Source of the DNA: CBDFHV01 sp965247705
GTDB taxonomy: Bacteria > Pseudomonadota > Alphaproteobacteria > Rhodospirillales > CAMCUA01
Assembly (NCBI GenBank): GCA_965247705.1
Contig: CBDFHV010000032.1
Coordinates: forward strand, 20,336 to 84,335
Reading direction: 5' to 3'
DNA: 64,000 nt
Part shown: piece after piece, positions 18,277 through 33,265 of the stretch
Numbering within the stretch: the stretch's first letter is position 1
Layout of the letters: each line of letters opens with the position of its first letter
Notes under the pieces: generated by a model
Database searches by the model: none
What the model was told of the DNA's origin: nothing
What the model saw: only the letters and a program-made list of their open reading frames with translations
Translations under genes and position numbers: made by a program

Positions 18277-18608
18277 GGCTTGAACTCCTTGGGCGCGGGG
18301 CCGTGCAGATCGGTGATCGCGCTGTTGGCGCGGTAGACGTAGGCCAGGATCTCGGCGACCGCCGCCAGGGCCTCGACCGGTACCGGGCTATCCACGTCGA
18401 TGACGCTCAGGATTTCGGCAAGGTCGGCGTCCTCGCGCACCTTCACACCATGGGCAAACGCGATTTGGAGAATCTGCTCCGCCACCGCGCCACGGCCCGT
18501 GGCCACCACCTTGGGCAGGGAACGGCCCGAGCGGTCATCCTGGATGGCGACGGCCTTCCGTCTTTCGCCGGTTCCGTCAGCCGGCCGGTCCTCGGATTCC
18601 GACACCAT
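18273..18608 (-). CDS. FlhB-like (FlhX) export-switch domain protein
   Basis: A 111-residue protein matching the C-terminal cytoplasmic domain of FlhB/YscU-type switch proteins but with no membrane part and no NPTH cleavage site. The conserved region reads VVATGRGAVAEQILQIAFAHG, DADLAEIL and AVAEILAYVYRANS. Such stand-alone proteins (FlhX, or EscU/YscU/HrcU-related) occur with full FlhB and can partly replace its C-terminal domain in some bacteria. Start ATG 18608 was chosen; a longer frame exists upstream without support. Confidence 0.8.
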   Translation of the reverse strand: MVSESEDRPADGTGERRKAVAIQDDRSGRSLPKVVATGRGAVAEQILQIAFAHGVKVREDADLAEILSVIDVDSPVPVEALAAVAEILAYVYRANSAITDLHGPAPKEFKP

Positions 18609-18852
18609 CGCACTCCGGCTGGAAATGAACGGTTGGGACACGATCGGCCCCGTCACGCATGGTCGACGACCGGAGTTAAGGAACGGTGAAAGGGCACCCC
18701 TGTTCTTGTCGACGCATGGCGGATCATGTGGGCCCCGCTTTACTGAATCTTAAAGGCGCTCCCCTTAGCCTCGGTAATCGCCCCCCATGAGGGGATGTGA
18801 AGACGGTGTCGGGTCGCGCACCCGCCGCCGCCGAACGGAAAGGGCGCCAGCC

Positions 18853-19260
18853 ATGGATTTCGGCTCTATTCCCCTGTTCGCGGCGATCAAGCAGCGGGTG
18901 TCCTGGGTTACCCAGCGCCAGGAAGTGCTGGCCCACAACATCGCCAACGCCGACACGCCCCAATTCCGTCCCAGCGACCTGAAACCCTTTAGTTTCAAAG
19001 AGATCCTGCGCCGCGAGCCGATGCAAGTGAACATGGATGTGACCCGTAACGATCATCTGGGCGGGCGCCGCCGCCGGCTTCGCGATTTCGCCGAGCAAGA
19101 TACCCGCAAGCCGTTCGAGACGGCCCCGGGCGGCAACGCGGTGATCCTGGAGGAGCAGATCACCAAGATCAGCGAGTCCCAGGTGAAACACCAGTTGGCC
19201 ATCGAACTCTACAAGAAGCATGCCGCCATGTTCCGGATGGCCATCGGCAGAGGCCGCTAG
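18853..19260 (+). CDS. flgB: Flagellar proximal rod protein FlgB
   Basis: A 135-residue FlgB with the rod motif VLAHNIANADTPQFRPSDLKP near residues 25-45 and a C-terminal helix QVKHQLAIELYKKHAAMFRMAIGR. It starts the flgB-flgC-fliE-fliQ-fliR-flhB operon, divergent from flhX. The end of the gene is within a 20-bp tandem duplication, and an IS1380 element lies 20 bp after the stop, between it and flgC. Confidence 0.93.
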   Translation: MDFGSIPLFAAIKQRVSWVTQRQEVLAHNIANADTPQFRPSDLKPFSFKEILRREPMQVNMDVTRNDHLGGRRRRLRDFAEQDTRKPFETAPGGNAVILEEQITKISESQVKHQLAIELYKKHAAMFRMAIGRGR

Positions 19261-19280
19261 GGGTCGGCAGAGGCCGCTAG
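19244..19280 (+). repeat. 20-bp tandem duplication at the 3' end of flgB, second copy split by an IS
   Basis: TCGGCAGAGGCCGCTAGGGG occurs at 19244-19263 and again from 19264. The second copy is cut after CTAG (19280) by element B and its last bases (GGGG) follow the right IS end at 20884. The duplication therefore predates the insertion. Confidence 0.8.
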
Positions 19281-20879
19281 CCCGAATTATTCACGGCGCT
19301 GATTGAAAATGCTGGTGAGCGTAGATTAACCTGTTGAAATGCCGTATGATTTTGGTGTCAAGACAAGATCACATGGCAACAGAACAACCCACGGCTCACC
19401 ATGAACGAGATTACCCCCTATCTCCCTGGTTTGTCACCCGTTGGAGGCAAGCCGCTTTGCGCCCGCTTCGACGGCGGACGGCTGTCGTCGGACGGCGGGG
19501 TGTTGTTGTTGGGCGAGATCGACAGGCGGCTCGGCATCGCCGACGTGCTCGCTTCCTGCGTCACCGACGTGCGCGACCCGGCGAGCACGACCCACGCTTA
19601 CGTAGACATGATCCGGGCGCGCCTGTTCGCTATTGCCTGCGGGTATGAGGATTGCGACGACCTCGACGTTCTGCGTTTCGATCCGGCGTTCAAGCTGGCC
19701 TGTGGCCGTTTGTCCGAGAGCGGCGACGACCTGATGAGCCAACCGACCCTGTCGCGCCTCGAGAACGCGCCGTCATGGCGCGCGCTCGGGCGCATGGGGC
19801 TGTCGATGATCGATCTGTTTTGCGCCAGCTTCAAGCGCGTTCCGGCGCGCATCGTTCTCGATATCGACGACACCGACGATGCCGTTCACGGCGGCCAGCA
19901 GCTGGCGCTGTTCAACGCCCATTACGACGACTATTGCTTCCAACCCATCCATATCTTCGAGGCGGCCACCGGCAAGCCGGTGATGTCACTGCTGCGTCCC
20001 GGCAAGCGGCCCTCCGGCGACGAGGCGGCGCGGATCCTGAGACACGTCATCGGCCGCATCCGCCGCAACTGGCCACGGGTCGAGATCACCGTGCGGGGCG
20101 ATGGCCACTACGCCACGCCGGAGGCCATGGAATTCCTCGAACGTCAGGGCTGCGGCTACATCTTCGGGCTTTCCGGCAACGCCCGGCTGAACAGGATCGG
20201 CCAGCCGTGGTGCGAGGACGCCGCCGTGCGCCGGGCGGGGCAGGGAAAGGATAAGGTGCGCCGCTTCTTCCACACCGGCTACCAGGCCAAAAGCTGGTCA
20301 CGGCAACGCTCGGTCATCGCCCGCGTGGAAGCTACCGCCAAGGGCTGTGACGTCCGCTTCGTCGTCACCAACCTGAGCGGCCGCGCCAAGGCGCTCTACG
20401 AGAAGGTCTACTGCGCCCGCGGGCGGATGGAAAACATGATCAAGGACCACAAGCTCTACACCAAGTCCGACCGCACGTCGTGCCACCGTTGGGAGGCCAA
20501 CCAGTTCCGCCTCTTCCTGCATACCGGCGCCTACTGGCTGCTGCATCAGCTTCGCCAAGCGGCGCCTCGGAAATCGCTGTGGCGAACGGCCACCTTCGAA
20601 ACCCTGCGCCGGGCGTTTCTCAAAATCGCCGTCCGCGTCGAGGAGCTCAAGTCGCGCCTCAGGATCGCCCTGCCTTCGGCCTATCCCTATCAGCCGGCCA
20701 TGATCGCCATCGCCGGGCGCATCACCGCCCAAGGGCCCTGAACCAAGCGGCAGGTGCCGCCGGACGAGCCCCGAACAACAACCTCCAACCTCTCCGACAA
20801 TCCGTCTCAAAAATCGCCGTCAACCCGGTCGCTACCGCTCGTCCCGCTGAAATCCGATGGCCGTCATGAATAATTGGGG
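19281..20879 (+). mobile_element. IS1380-family element B, between flgB and flgC
   Basis: About 1599 bp, flanked by CTAG target duplications (19277-19280 and 20880-20883). Inverted ends: CCCGAATTATTCACGGC on the left and CCCCAATTATTCATGACGG reading inward from the right. One intact transposase. It separates flgB from the rest of its operon and could act as a polar mutation on flgC-flhB unless it provides an outward promoter. Confidence 0.88.
19401..20741 (+). CDS. IS1380-family transposase (element B)
   Basis: A 446-residue DDE transposase. Motifs: LDIDDTDDAVHGGQQ, TVRGDGHYATPEAM and YCARGRMENMIKDHK. Full length, intact frame. Sequence differs markedly from element A apart from these blocks, so the two are separate elements, not copies. 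Confidence 0.92.
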   Translation: MNEITPYLPGLSPVGGKPLCARFDGGRLSSDGGVLLLGEIDRRLGIADVLASCVTDVRDPASTTHAYVDMIRARLFAIACGYEDCDDLDVLRFDPAFKLACGRLSESGDDLMSQPTLSRLENAPSWRALGRMGLSMIDLFCASFKRVPARIVLDIDDTDDAVHGGQQLALFNAHYDDYCFQPIHIFEAATGKPVMSLLRPGKRPSGDEAARILRHVIGRIRRNWPRVEITVRGDGHYATPEAMEFLERQGCGYIFGLSGNARLNRIGQPWCEDAAVRRAGQGKDKVRRFFHTGYQAKSWSRQRSVIARVEATAKGCDVRFVVTNLSGRAKALYEKVYCARGRMENMIKDHKLYTKSDRTSCHRWEANQFRLFLHTGAYWLLHQLRQAAPRKSLWRTATFETLRRAFLKIAVRVEELKSRLRIALPSAYPYQPAMIAIAGRITAQGP

Positions 20880-20910
20880 CTAGGGGCACGACACAGCGAG
20901 AGGACAGTTC

Positions 20911-21321
20911 ATGGACGACCTGATCAAAACCATGAAAATCTCCGGCGCGGGGATGAAGGCCCAGGGCACCCGGCTGCGGGTGATCGCCGAAAACGTCGCC
21001 AACGCGAGCTCCCTGCCCACCACGCCGGGAGACACGCCCTATCGGCGCCAGGTGATCACCTTCAAGAACGAATTGGACCGCAGGATGGGACTGGACATGG
21101 TGCAAGTGGACAAGGTGGGCCCCGACAGATCCGAATTTGGGCGATCCTACGAACCCGGCCACCCGGGGGCGGACCAAGACGGCTATGTACGGACCCCCAA
21201 CGTGAACGCGCTGGTGGAGATTATGGACATGCGCGAGGCGCAGCGATCCTACGAGGCCAATATCAACGTCGTCCGCGCGTCCAAGAAGATGCTGCAGAGC
21301 ACCATCGATATCCTCAAGTAG
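20911..21321 (+). CDS. flgC: Flagellar proximal rod protein FlgC
   Basis: A 136-residue FlgC. Conserved N-terminal KISGAGMKAQGTRLRVIAENVANASS, the GHPGADQDGYVRTPNVN segment and C-terminal MREAQRSYEANINVVRASKKMLQSTIDILK are present. It forms the proximal rod with FlgB and FlgF. It lies 31 bp after the right end of element B, so its native link with flgB is interrupted. Confidence 0.95.
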   Translation: MDDLIKTMKISGAGMKAQGTRLRVIAENVANASSLPTTPGDTPYRRQVITFKNELDRRMGLDMVQVDKVGPDRSEFGRSYEPGHPGADQDGYVRTPNVNALVEIMDMREAQRSYEANINVVRASKKMLQSTIDILK

Positions 21322-21370
21322 GGGTGCCCCCGGCACCGTCGCCGCCCCGGGACGTGGAAGGAAAATAAAC

Positions 21371-21682
21371 ATGTCGGGACCCGCGCAAGCCATCGCCCAG
21401 GCCCTTAGCGCTTACCAGAACGCCGCCCAGGGCAAGTCCATGGAGCCCCGAGACGGCGTCGAAGATGGCGCTTTCGCCGGCTTGGTCAAGGGCGCGATCC
21501 GTGGCGCCATCGAGACCGGTGAGACAAGCGAGCGCATGTCCATGGCCGCCATCCAGGACCGGGCCGACATCACCGAGGTGGTCACCGCCGTGTCCGAGGC
21601 GGAACTGACCCTGCAGACGGTGGTCGCCGTCCGCGACAAGGTCATCGAGGCCTATCAAAGCGTCCTGCGCATGCCGATCTGA
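21371..21682 (+). CDS. fliE: Flagellar hook-basal body protein FliE
   Basis: A 103-residue FliE, the adaptor between MS ring/export gate and rod. The conserved C-terminal part DITEVVTAVSEAELTLQTVVAVRDKVIEAYQ...LRMPI is typical. A GGAAGG-type RBS precedes ATG 21371. It follows flgC by 49 bp. Confidence 0.93.
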   Translation: MSGPAQAIAQALSAYQNAAQGKSMEPRDGVEDGAFAGLVKGAIRGAIETGETSERMSMAAIQDRADITEVVTAVSEAELTLQTVVAVRDKVIEAYQSVLRMPI

Positions 21683-21700
21683 TCTGTTGAGATTAGGCCC

Positions 21701-21967
21701 GTGAACGAGGTCACCGTCCTCGAGGTCGGAAGCGAGGCGCTCTACATCGTCCTTCTGACCGCCGGCCCCATCATGATGGCGGGCCTGGCCATCGGCCTGA
21801 TCATCGCCCTCTTCCAGGTGTTGACGTCGATTCAGGAAATGACCCTGACGTTCGTCCCCAAGATCCTGGTCATTTTCCTGTCGATCATCCTGTTTCTGCC
21901 CTTCATGATGAACGCGGTGACCGAGTTCGGCCGCAGCCTGTTCGACCGCATCGTTGGCCTGGGCTGA
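21701..21967 (+). CDS. fliQ: Flagellar type III export gate protein FliQ
   Basis: An 88-residue two-TM protein (IVLLTAGPIMMAGLAIGLIIALFQ and ILVIFLSIILFLPFMM) with the conserved TSIQEMTLTFVPK loop. GTG start. FliQ helices wrap the FliP-FliR gate. Its stop overlaps the fliR start (TGATG). Confidence 0.94.
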   Translation: MNEVTVLEVGSEALYIVLLTAGPIMMAGLAIGLIIALFQVLTSIQEMTLTFVPKILVIFLSIILFLPFMMNAVTEFGRSLFDRIVGLG

Positions 21968-22728
21968 TGCTGCGGGATCTGCTCACGCTCAACATCTTCG
22001 CGTTCCTGTTGATCTTCGCCCGGCTGGGTCCGGCGATGATGTTGATGCCCGGTTTCAGCGCCTCCTTCGTCAGCGCGCGGGTGCGGCTTTTGTTCGCGCT
22101 GGCAATCAGCTTCGTTCTCACCCCGGTTCTGGCCGAATCCCTGCCCGGGCTGCCGGCCAGCGTTTCTGGGCTGTTCCTACTCCTCGCGGCGGAAACCCTG
22201 ATTGGCGCGTTCCTCGGCGGACTGACCCGGATTCTGGTGTCCATGCTGCAGACGGCGGGCACGGTGATCGCCTACGTCTCGAGCATGGCGAACGCCTTGA
22301 TACAGGACCCCATCGCCGAACAGCAGAGCTCCACGATTGCCGGATTCCTTGGCAACGTGGGCGTGCTGATGCTGTTCGTGACCGACATGCATCACCTCAT
22401 GCTGAACGCGCTCGTCGACAGTTACAGCCTGTTTCAGCCGGGCCAGCCGCTGGTGATGGGAGACTTCAGCGAGATGATGGCGCGCCGGGTAGCGGACAGT
22501 TTTGCCCTCGGCGTGCAACTGGCCGCGCCGCTGGTGATTACCGGCTTCACCTACTACGTGGGGCTGGACCTGCTGGGGCGACTGATGCCGACGATGCCGG
22601 TCTTCTTCGTCGGCCTGCCGATACAGCTGGTGATCCAGGTCTCGGTGCTGTCCCTGGCCCTGTCAGGCATGATGATGGTGTTCCTCGAGCGTTTCGAGGA
22701 CGGAATGCTGCGAATGACGAATTTCTAG
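21967..22728 (+). CDS. fliR: Flagellar type III export gate protein FliR
   Basis: A 253-residue polytopic membrane protein. Recognisable blocks: FLLIFARLGPAMMLMPGFS, VSARVRLLFALAISFVLTPVL, ETLIGAFLGGLTRILVSMLQTAG and the C-terminal GLPIQLVIQ...MMMVFLERFED. FliR completes the export gate with FliP and FliQ. Full length. Confidence 0.94.
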   Translation: MLRDLLTLNIFAFLLIFARLGPAMMLMPGFSASFVSARVRLLFALAISFVLTPVLAESLPGLPASVSGLFLLLAAETLIGAFLGGLTRILVSMLQTAGTVIAYVSSMANALIQDPIAEQQSSTIAGFLGNVGVLMLFVTDMHHLMLNALVDSYSLFQPGQPLVMGDFSEMMARRVADSFALGVQLAAPLVITGFTYYVGLDLLGRLMPTMPVFFVGLPIQLVIQVSVLSLALSGMMMVFLERFEDGMLRMTNF

Positions 22729-22758
22729 TGGTCTGACCTAGAGACAGACGGAACCCTC

Positions 22759-23828
22759 ATGGCCGACGAAGACGACGCCTCAAAAACAGAAGACCCGACC
22801 GCCAAGAAGCTGGCCAAGGCCCGTGAAGAGGGTCAGGTGCCCCAGTCCCAGGAGATTCGCAGCTGGATGATCCTGCTGGCCGGTGCCATCGGGGTTGCCC
22901 TGATGGCGCCTGGGATCATGATCGACCTCACCAGGATCAGTACGCGCTTTATCGAAATGCCCCACGCCATTCCCGTGGACCTCGAGCACCTGCGGCTGAT
23001 CCTGGTCGACGTGGTGCAGGACCTGATGCTGATCCTGGGGCCCCTCATCGGCCTGCTCATCGTCGCCAGCGTGGCCTCCAACGTGGGCCAGTTCGGCCTT
23101 CTGATGTCGCCGAAGAAGCTGCACCCCAAGCTGAGCAAGGTGTCGTTGGTGTCGGGCTTCAAGCGCCTGTTCGCCATGCGCGCCGTGGTCGAGTTCGTCA
23201 AGGGAATCGCCAAGCTGACGGTGGTGGCCGTGGTCGCTTTCGGCTTGACGCTGCCGCTCATGGAGGACTTGGCGTTGATCCCCGATATGCCGCTGATCGA
23301 CGCCCTCCGGCGGCTCCACGCCGTCGTCATCCGTCTCACGGCGGGGACCATCGCGGTGATGACCGTGATCGCGCTCCTCGACTTCGTCTATCAAAAGTAC
23401 ACCTACACCAAGGGCCAACGCATGAGTCGCCACGAGGTGAAGGACGAGCACAAGCAGGCCGAGGGCGACCCCCACGTGAAGGCCCGCATCCGCGCCATCC
23501 GCAACGAGCGCGCCCGCCACCGCATGATGCTCCAGGTGCCGGAGGCGGATGTTGTCGTCACCAACCCCACCCACTACGCCGTGGCGCTCCGCTACGACAT
23601 GGCCAACATGCAGGCGCCCCGCCTGGTGGCCAAGGGAGTGGATCACCTGGCGTTTCGCATCCGCGATGTGGCCGTGGAACACGACGTCCCGGTGGTGGAG
23701 AATCCCCCGGTGGCCCGGGCTCTTTATGCGGCCGTGGAACTGGACGAAGAAGTGCCGGCGGAACATTATAAGGCGGTGGCCGAAATCATCGGCTACGTAA
23801 TGCGCATGCGGGGCGACCTCCCGCCGGG

Positions 23829-23832
<4 letters not shown>
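22759..23832 (+). CDS. flhB: Flagellar export switch protein FlhB
   Basis: A 357-residue FlhB. The N-terminal half has the usual EDPTAKKLAKAREEGQVPQS start and four TM helices. The cytoplasmic half contains MSRHEVKDEHKQAEGDPHVK and the autocleavage motif NPTHYAVALRY (Asn269-Pro270). It switches export from rod/hook to filament substrates. It overlaps cckA by 4 bp (ATGA), joining flagellar assembly to cell-cycle control genetically. Confidence 0.95.
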
Positions 23833-26387
<2,555 letters not shown>

Positions 26388-26528
26388 GGGTTGCGGGGGA
26401 ATGACCTTGACCGGATCGTCCGCAATTTCACTCCCGGACTTTGTCGTTACCGGAGCCGGAACGTATGGGCAACAAACAACCTCTGACTTGACCCAGATCA
26501 GGTTTTGAAAAATAGTCCTTGCCAGTGA

Positions 26529-26543
26529 GAACAAAATGTGAAC
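26529..26543 (+). promoter_or_regulatory. SOS box (LexA operator) upstream of recA
   Basis: GAAC-AAAATGT-GAAC matches the alphaproteobacterial LexA direct-repeat operator GAAC-N7-GAAC exactly and lies 54 bp before the recA start. It implies DNA-damage control of recA. Confidence 0.85.
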
Positions 26544-26596
26544 AAATGGTCGCGTTTTGCATCGGCATAGGCCTTGAGGCATAAGGAGGGCTGGTC

Positions 26597-27712
<1,116 letters not shown>

Positions 27713-27885
27713 GCGTCCGGCACTGCACGGTCGATTAAGGGGCGGGTGACAACCCGCTCCGACCCCCGTGGGCGCCGCGCGGAAGCTCCTTCACGGAACA
27801 CCTGACGGCGGCTGGTTGGTGGCCTATAGTCGCCCTCCGACGGCGCATGCCCGGGGCGGCGCGTCCGGATCACAGGGGGATGGCC

Positions 27886-28674
27886 ATGACCAAGATCCGC
27901 AATCTCGCCAAGGAACGCATGCAGAAGGGCGGCCTCGCCCTCGGCTTCAGCGTCCGCGTCAGTCGCACCGTCGACGTCGGCCTGGTCGCCGCCACCAGCG
28001 GGTTCGACTGGTTGTTTATCGACTGCGAGCACACGTCCCTGGACCTGGGTCTGGCTTGCGAGATTTCCACCGCCGCCCTCGGCCAGGGCGTGACCCCCAT
28101 CGTGCGGGTGCCGGGAAAGGAACACCACCACGCGTCGAGGGTGCTCGATAACGGCGCCCAAGGCGTCGTCGTGCCCCACGTGGAGACGGCGGCCGAGGCC
28201 AAGCAGGTCGTGTCGAACTGCAAGTATCCGCCGGTCGGCCACCGTTCCATCGCCCGGGCGCTGCCCCAGGTCGGGTTCGCGAACATCCCGCTGCCCGAAT
28301 TCGTCAAGACGATCAACGACTCCACCCTGGTGGTGGTGATGGTGGAAAGCCCCAAGGCGGTGCGCAACGCCGACGCCATCGCCGCCGTCAAGGGCGTCGA
28401 CGTGGTCCTGGTCGGCGCCGGCGACTTCAGCCTCGAGGCCGGCATCCCCGGCCAGTTCGACCATCCCAAGGTGGAGAAAGCCTTCAAGACCGTGGCCGCC
28501 GCCTGCCGCAAGCACAAGAAGTTCGCCGGCCTGGGCGGCGTCTACGATCAAAAGCTGATGAAGCGATACATCGACATTGGCTGTCAGTTCGTTCTCGCCG
28601 GCGGCGACATCTCCTTCGTCATGGCGGCGGCCGCCGCCCAGGCCAAGTTCCTGCGCAAAATCAACAAGAAATAG
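27886..28674 (+). CDS. HpcH/HpaI-family aldolase
   Basis: A 262-residue class II pyruvate-type aldolase of the HpcH/HpaI family, metal dependent. Motifs: SGFDWLFIDCEHTSLD, VRVPGKEHHHASRVLDNGAQGVVVPHVETAAEA, VMVESPKAVRN and VLVGAGDFSLEAG (Glu and Asp are the likely metal ligands). ATG 27886 is favoured, 5 bp after AGGGGGA; ATG 27880 is close. The physiological substrate cannot be told from sequence. A strong terminator follows. Confidence 0.85.
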   Translation: MTKIRNLAKERMQKGGLALGFSVRVSRTVDVGLVAATSGFDWLFIDCEHTSLDLGLACEISTAALGQGVTPIVRVPGKEHHHASRVLDNGAQGVVVPHVETAAEAKQVVSNCKYPPVGHRSIARALPQVGFANIPLPEFVKTINDSTLVVVMVESPKAVRNADAIAAVKGVDVVLVGAGDFSLEAGIPGQFDHPKVEKAFKTVAAACRKHKKFAGLGGVYDQKLMKRYIDIGCQFVLAGGDISFVMAAAAAQAKFLRKINKK

Positions 28675-28697
28675 GCCCCGGGAACCGTCGCCCCAAT

Positions 28698-28732
28698 ACG
28701 GCCCGCGAGCGGCCTCGCGGGCCGTTTCGTTT
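28698..28732 (+). terminator. Intrinsic terminator after the aldolase gene
   Basis: Perfect 12-bp stem ACGGCCCGCGAG / CTCGCGGGCCGT with a 4-nt loop (28698-28725), followed by TTCGTTT. It separates the aldolase from alaS. Confidence 0.85.
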
Positions 28733-28759
28733 GATCCGCGGCGCCCCTATATTACGGCC

Positions 28760-31414
<2,655 letters not shown>

Positions 31415-31415
31415 G

Positions 31416-32648
31416 GTGAACACCCTGGCCAGGGCACTGGCGATCCTTGGCGGACTCAAGCGGAACTGGCGCCGGCCCGAGGCCCTGCTGCTGCTGATGG
31501 GCCTGGTGATGCCGATCGCCTTCAGCACCTGGCTTGCGCTGCTCAACAACTTCGCCATCGAGCGGGCGGCCTTCACCGGGGTCGAGATCGGCATTCTCCA
31601 GAGCCTGCGGGAGGTGCCGGGGTTCCTCGCCTTTACCGTGGTGTTCGCGCTGTTGCTGGTGCGGGAGCAGACCCTGGGCCTGCTGTCTCTTTGCCTGCTT
31701 GGCCTGGGCGTGGCCATCACCGGGTATTTCCCGACGGTGGTTGGCCTCTACCTGACCACCGTGGCGATGTCCATCGGCTTCCACTACCACGAGGCGATTC
31801 GCCAATCCCTGGCGCTGCAGTGGCTGGACAAGGACAAGGCACCCGCCTTCTTCGGCAATATGATCGCCGTCGGCGCTTTTGCTTCCCTGATCACCTACGG
31901 GGCGATCTATCTCGGCCTCGACCTGGCCGGGATGGACATGACCTGGATCTATGCCATCGGCGGCGGGCTGGCGCTGGCCCTTGCCATATTCGGCTGGGTC
32001 GTCTTCCCCCGCTTTCCGCAGAAAGTGGAACAGCGCAAGCACCTGGTCCTGCGGCGGCGCTACTGGCTCTATTACGCCCTGATCTTCATGCAGGGCGCGC
32101 GGCGGCAGATTTTCGTCGTCTTCGCGGGCTTCCTGATGGTGGAGAAGTTCGGCTTCGATGCCGCCGCCATCTCGCTGATGTTCCTGTTCAACACCGGGGT
32201 GAACATTTTCCTCGCCCCCTTTGTCGGCCACCTGATCGCGCGCTGGGGCGAGAGGCGGGCGCTGACCGTGGAATACGTCGGCCTGATCGCCGTCTTTTCC
32301 GCCTACGCCTTCGTCGAGCTGGCCTGGATCGGGGTCGCCCTCTACATCCTCGACCACGCCTTCTTCGCCATCAACATCGCCATCCGCACCTATTTCCAGA
32401 AGATCGCCGACCCGGCGGACATCGCCTCGACCACCGGCGTCAGCTTCACCATCAACCACATCGCGGCGGTGGTGCTGCCGGTGGCCTACGGCTTCGTGTG
32501 GCTGGTGTCGCCGGCGGCGGTGTTCCTGACCGGCGCCGCGTTGGCGGTGTTGTCGCTGGTGCTGTCGCGGCTGATCCCCGACGACCCCCGGCCAGGCAAC
32601 GAATCCCTGATCTTCCGACCGCCGCCGCTGATCAGTCCGGCAACCTAA
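31416..32648 (+). CDS. MFS transporter
   Basis: A 410-residue major facilitator protein with about 12 hydrophobic segments, GTG start directly after alaS. Visible blocks include LLLLMGLVMPIAFSTWLALLNNF, GILQSLREVPGFLAFTVVFALLLV and the half-repeat starting YYALIFMQGARRQIFVVFAGFLM. The substrate is not evident. The one-base gap to alaS suggests translational coupling. Confidence 0.85.
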   Translation: MNTLARALAILGGLKRNWRRPEALLLLMGLVMPIAFSTWLALLNNFAIERAAFTGVEIGILQSLREVPGFLAFTVVFALLLVREQTLGLLSLCLLGLGVAITGYFPTVVGLYLTTVAMSIGFHYHEAIRQSLALQWLDKDKAPAFFGNMIAVGAFASLITYGAIYLGLDLAGMDMTWIYAIGGGLALALAIFGWVVFPRFPQKVEQRKHLVLRRRYWLYYALIFMQGARRQIFVVFAGFLMVEKFGFDAAAISLMFLFNTGVNIFLAPFVGHLIARWGERRALTVEYVGLIAVFSAYAFVELAWIGVALYILDHAFFAINIAIRTYFQKIADPADIASTTGVSFTINHIAAVVLPVAYGFVWLVSPAAVFLTGAALAVLSLVLSRLIPDDPRPGNESLIFRPPPLISPAT

Positions 32649-32669
32649 GGGGCCGGGGGTGGTGCCGCC

Positions 32670-33224
32670 CTATTTCTTATCCGCGGCGACGGTCGCCTTG
32701 AGGATGCGGTCCGGGTTGTCGACCACGCCGTTGCGCTGCTCGTCGCCTTTCTTGATGCGATCGACGTGTTCCATGCCGTCGGTCACCTGTCCCCAGACCG
32801 TGTACTTGCCGTCCAGCCACTGGGAGCGCTCCAAGACGATGAAGAACTGGGAATCGGCGCTGTCCGGATCGGACGAACGGGCCATGCTGACGGTGCCCCG
32901 GACGTGGGGTTCGCGGGAAAACTCGGCCGGAAGGTTGACCCCGGAACCACCGGTGCCATCGCCCCGCGGATCTCCGCCCTGGGCCATGAAGCCGGGGATC
33001 ACCCGATGGAACGTCAGGCCGTCGTAAAAGCCCTGGCGCACCAGCTCCTTGATGCGCGCCACGTGTCGCGGCGCCAGGTCGGGACGCAACTCGATCACGA
33101 CCGTGCCGGATTTCAGTTGAAGGTTCATGGTGTTCTCCGGATCCGCGGCCCTTGCTGGCGAAGCGCCAAGCGCCATGGCGACGGCGACGGCGGCGATGGT
33201 CATGGTGGTGATGGTTCTGATCAT
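32670..33224 (-). CDS. Periplasmic cyclophilin-type peptidyl-prolyl isomerase
   Basis: A 184-residue cyclophilin with a Sec signal peptide ending at ARA-AD. Active-site stretch FHRVIPGFMAQGGDPRGDGTGG, SADSQFFIVL and the WLDGKYTVWGQV block are typical. It helps fold proline-containing proteins in the periplasm. It converges with the MFS gene, 21 bp apart. Confidence 0.92.
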   Translation of the reverse strand: MIRTITTMTIAAVAVAMALGASPARAADPENTMNLQLKSGTVVIELRPDLAPRHVARIKELVRQGFYDGLTFHRVIPGFMAQGGDPRGDGTGGSGVNLPAEFSREPHVRGTVSMARSSDPDSADSQFFIVLERSQWLDGKYTVWGQVTDGMEHVDRIKKGDEQRNGVVDNPDRILKATVAADKK

Positions 33225-33265
33225 GGATTCCCCTTGATGGCGTGCCGCGCCCGGCGGCGCGGCCG

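Noticed and set aside
28577..28759. Upstream extension of alaS
   Set aside because: It runs through the aldolase 3' end and its terminator; AlaRS homologues start at the TTNDIRRAFLDYF segment.
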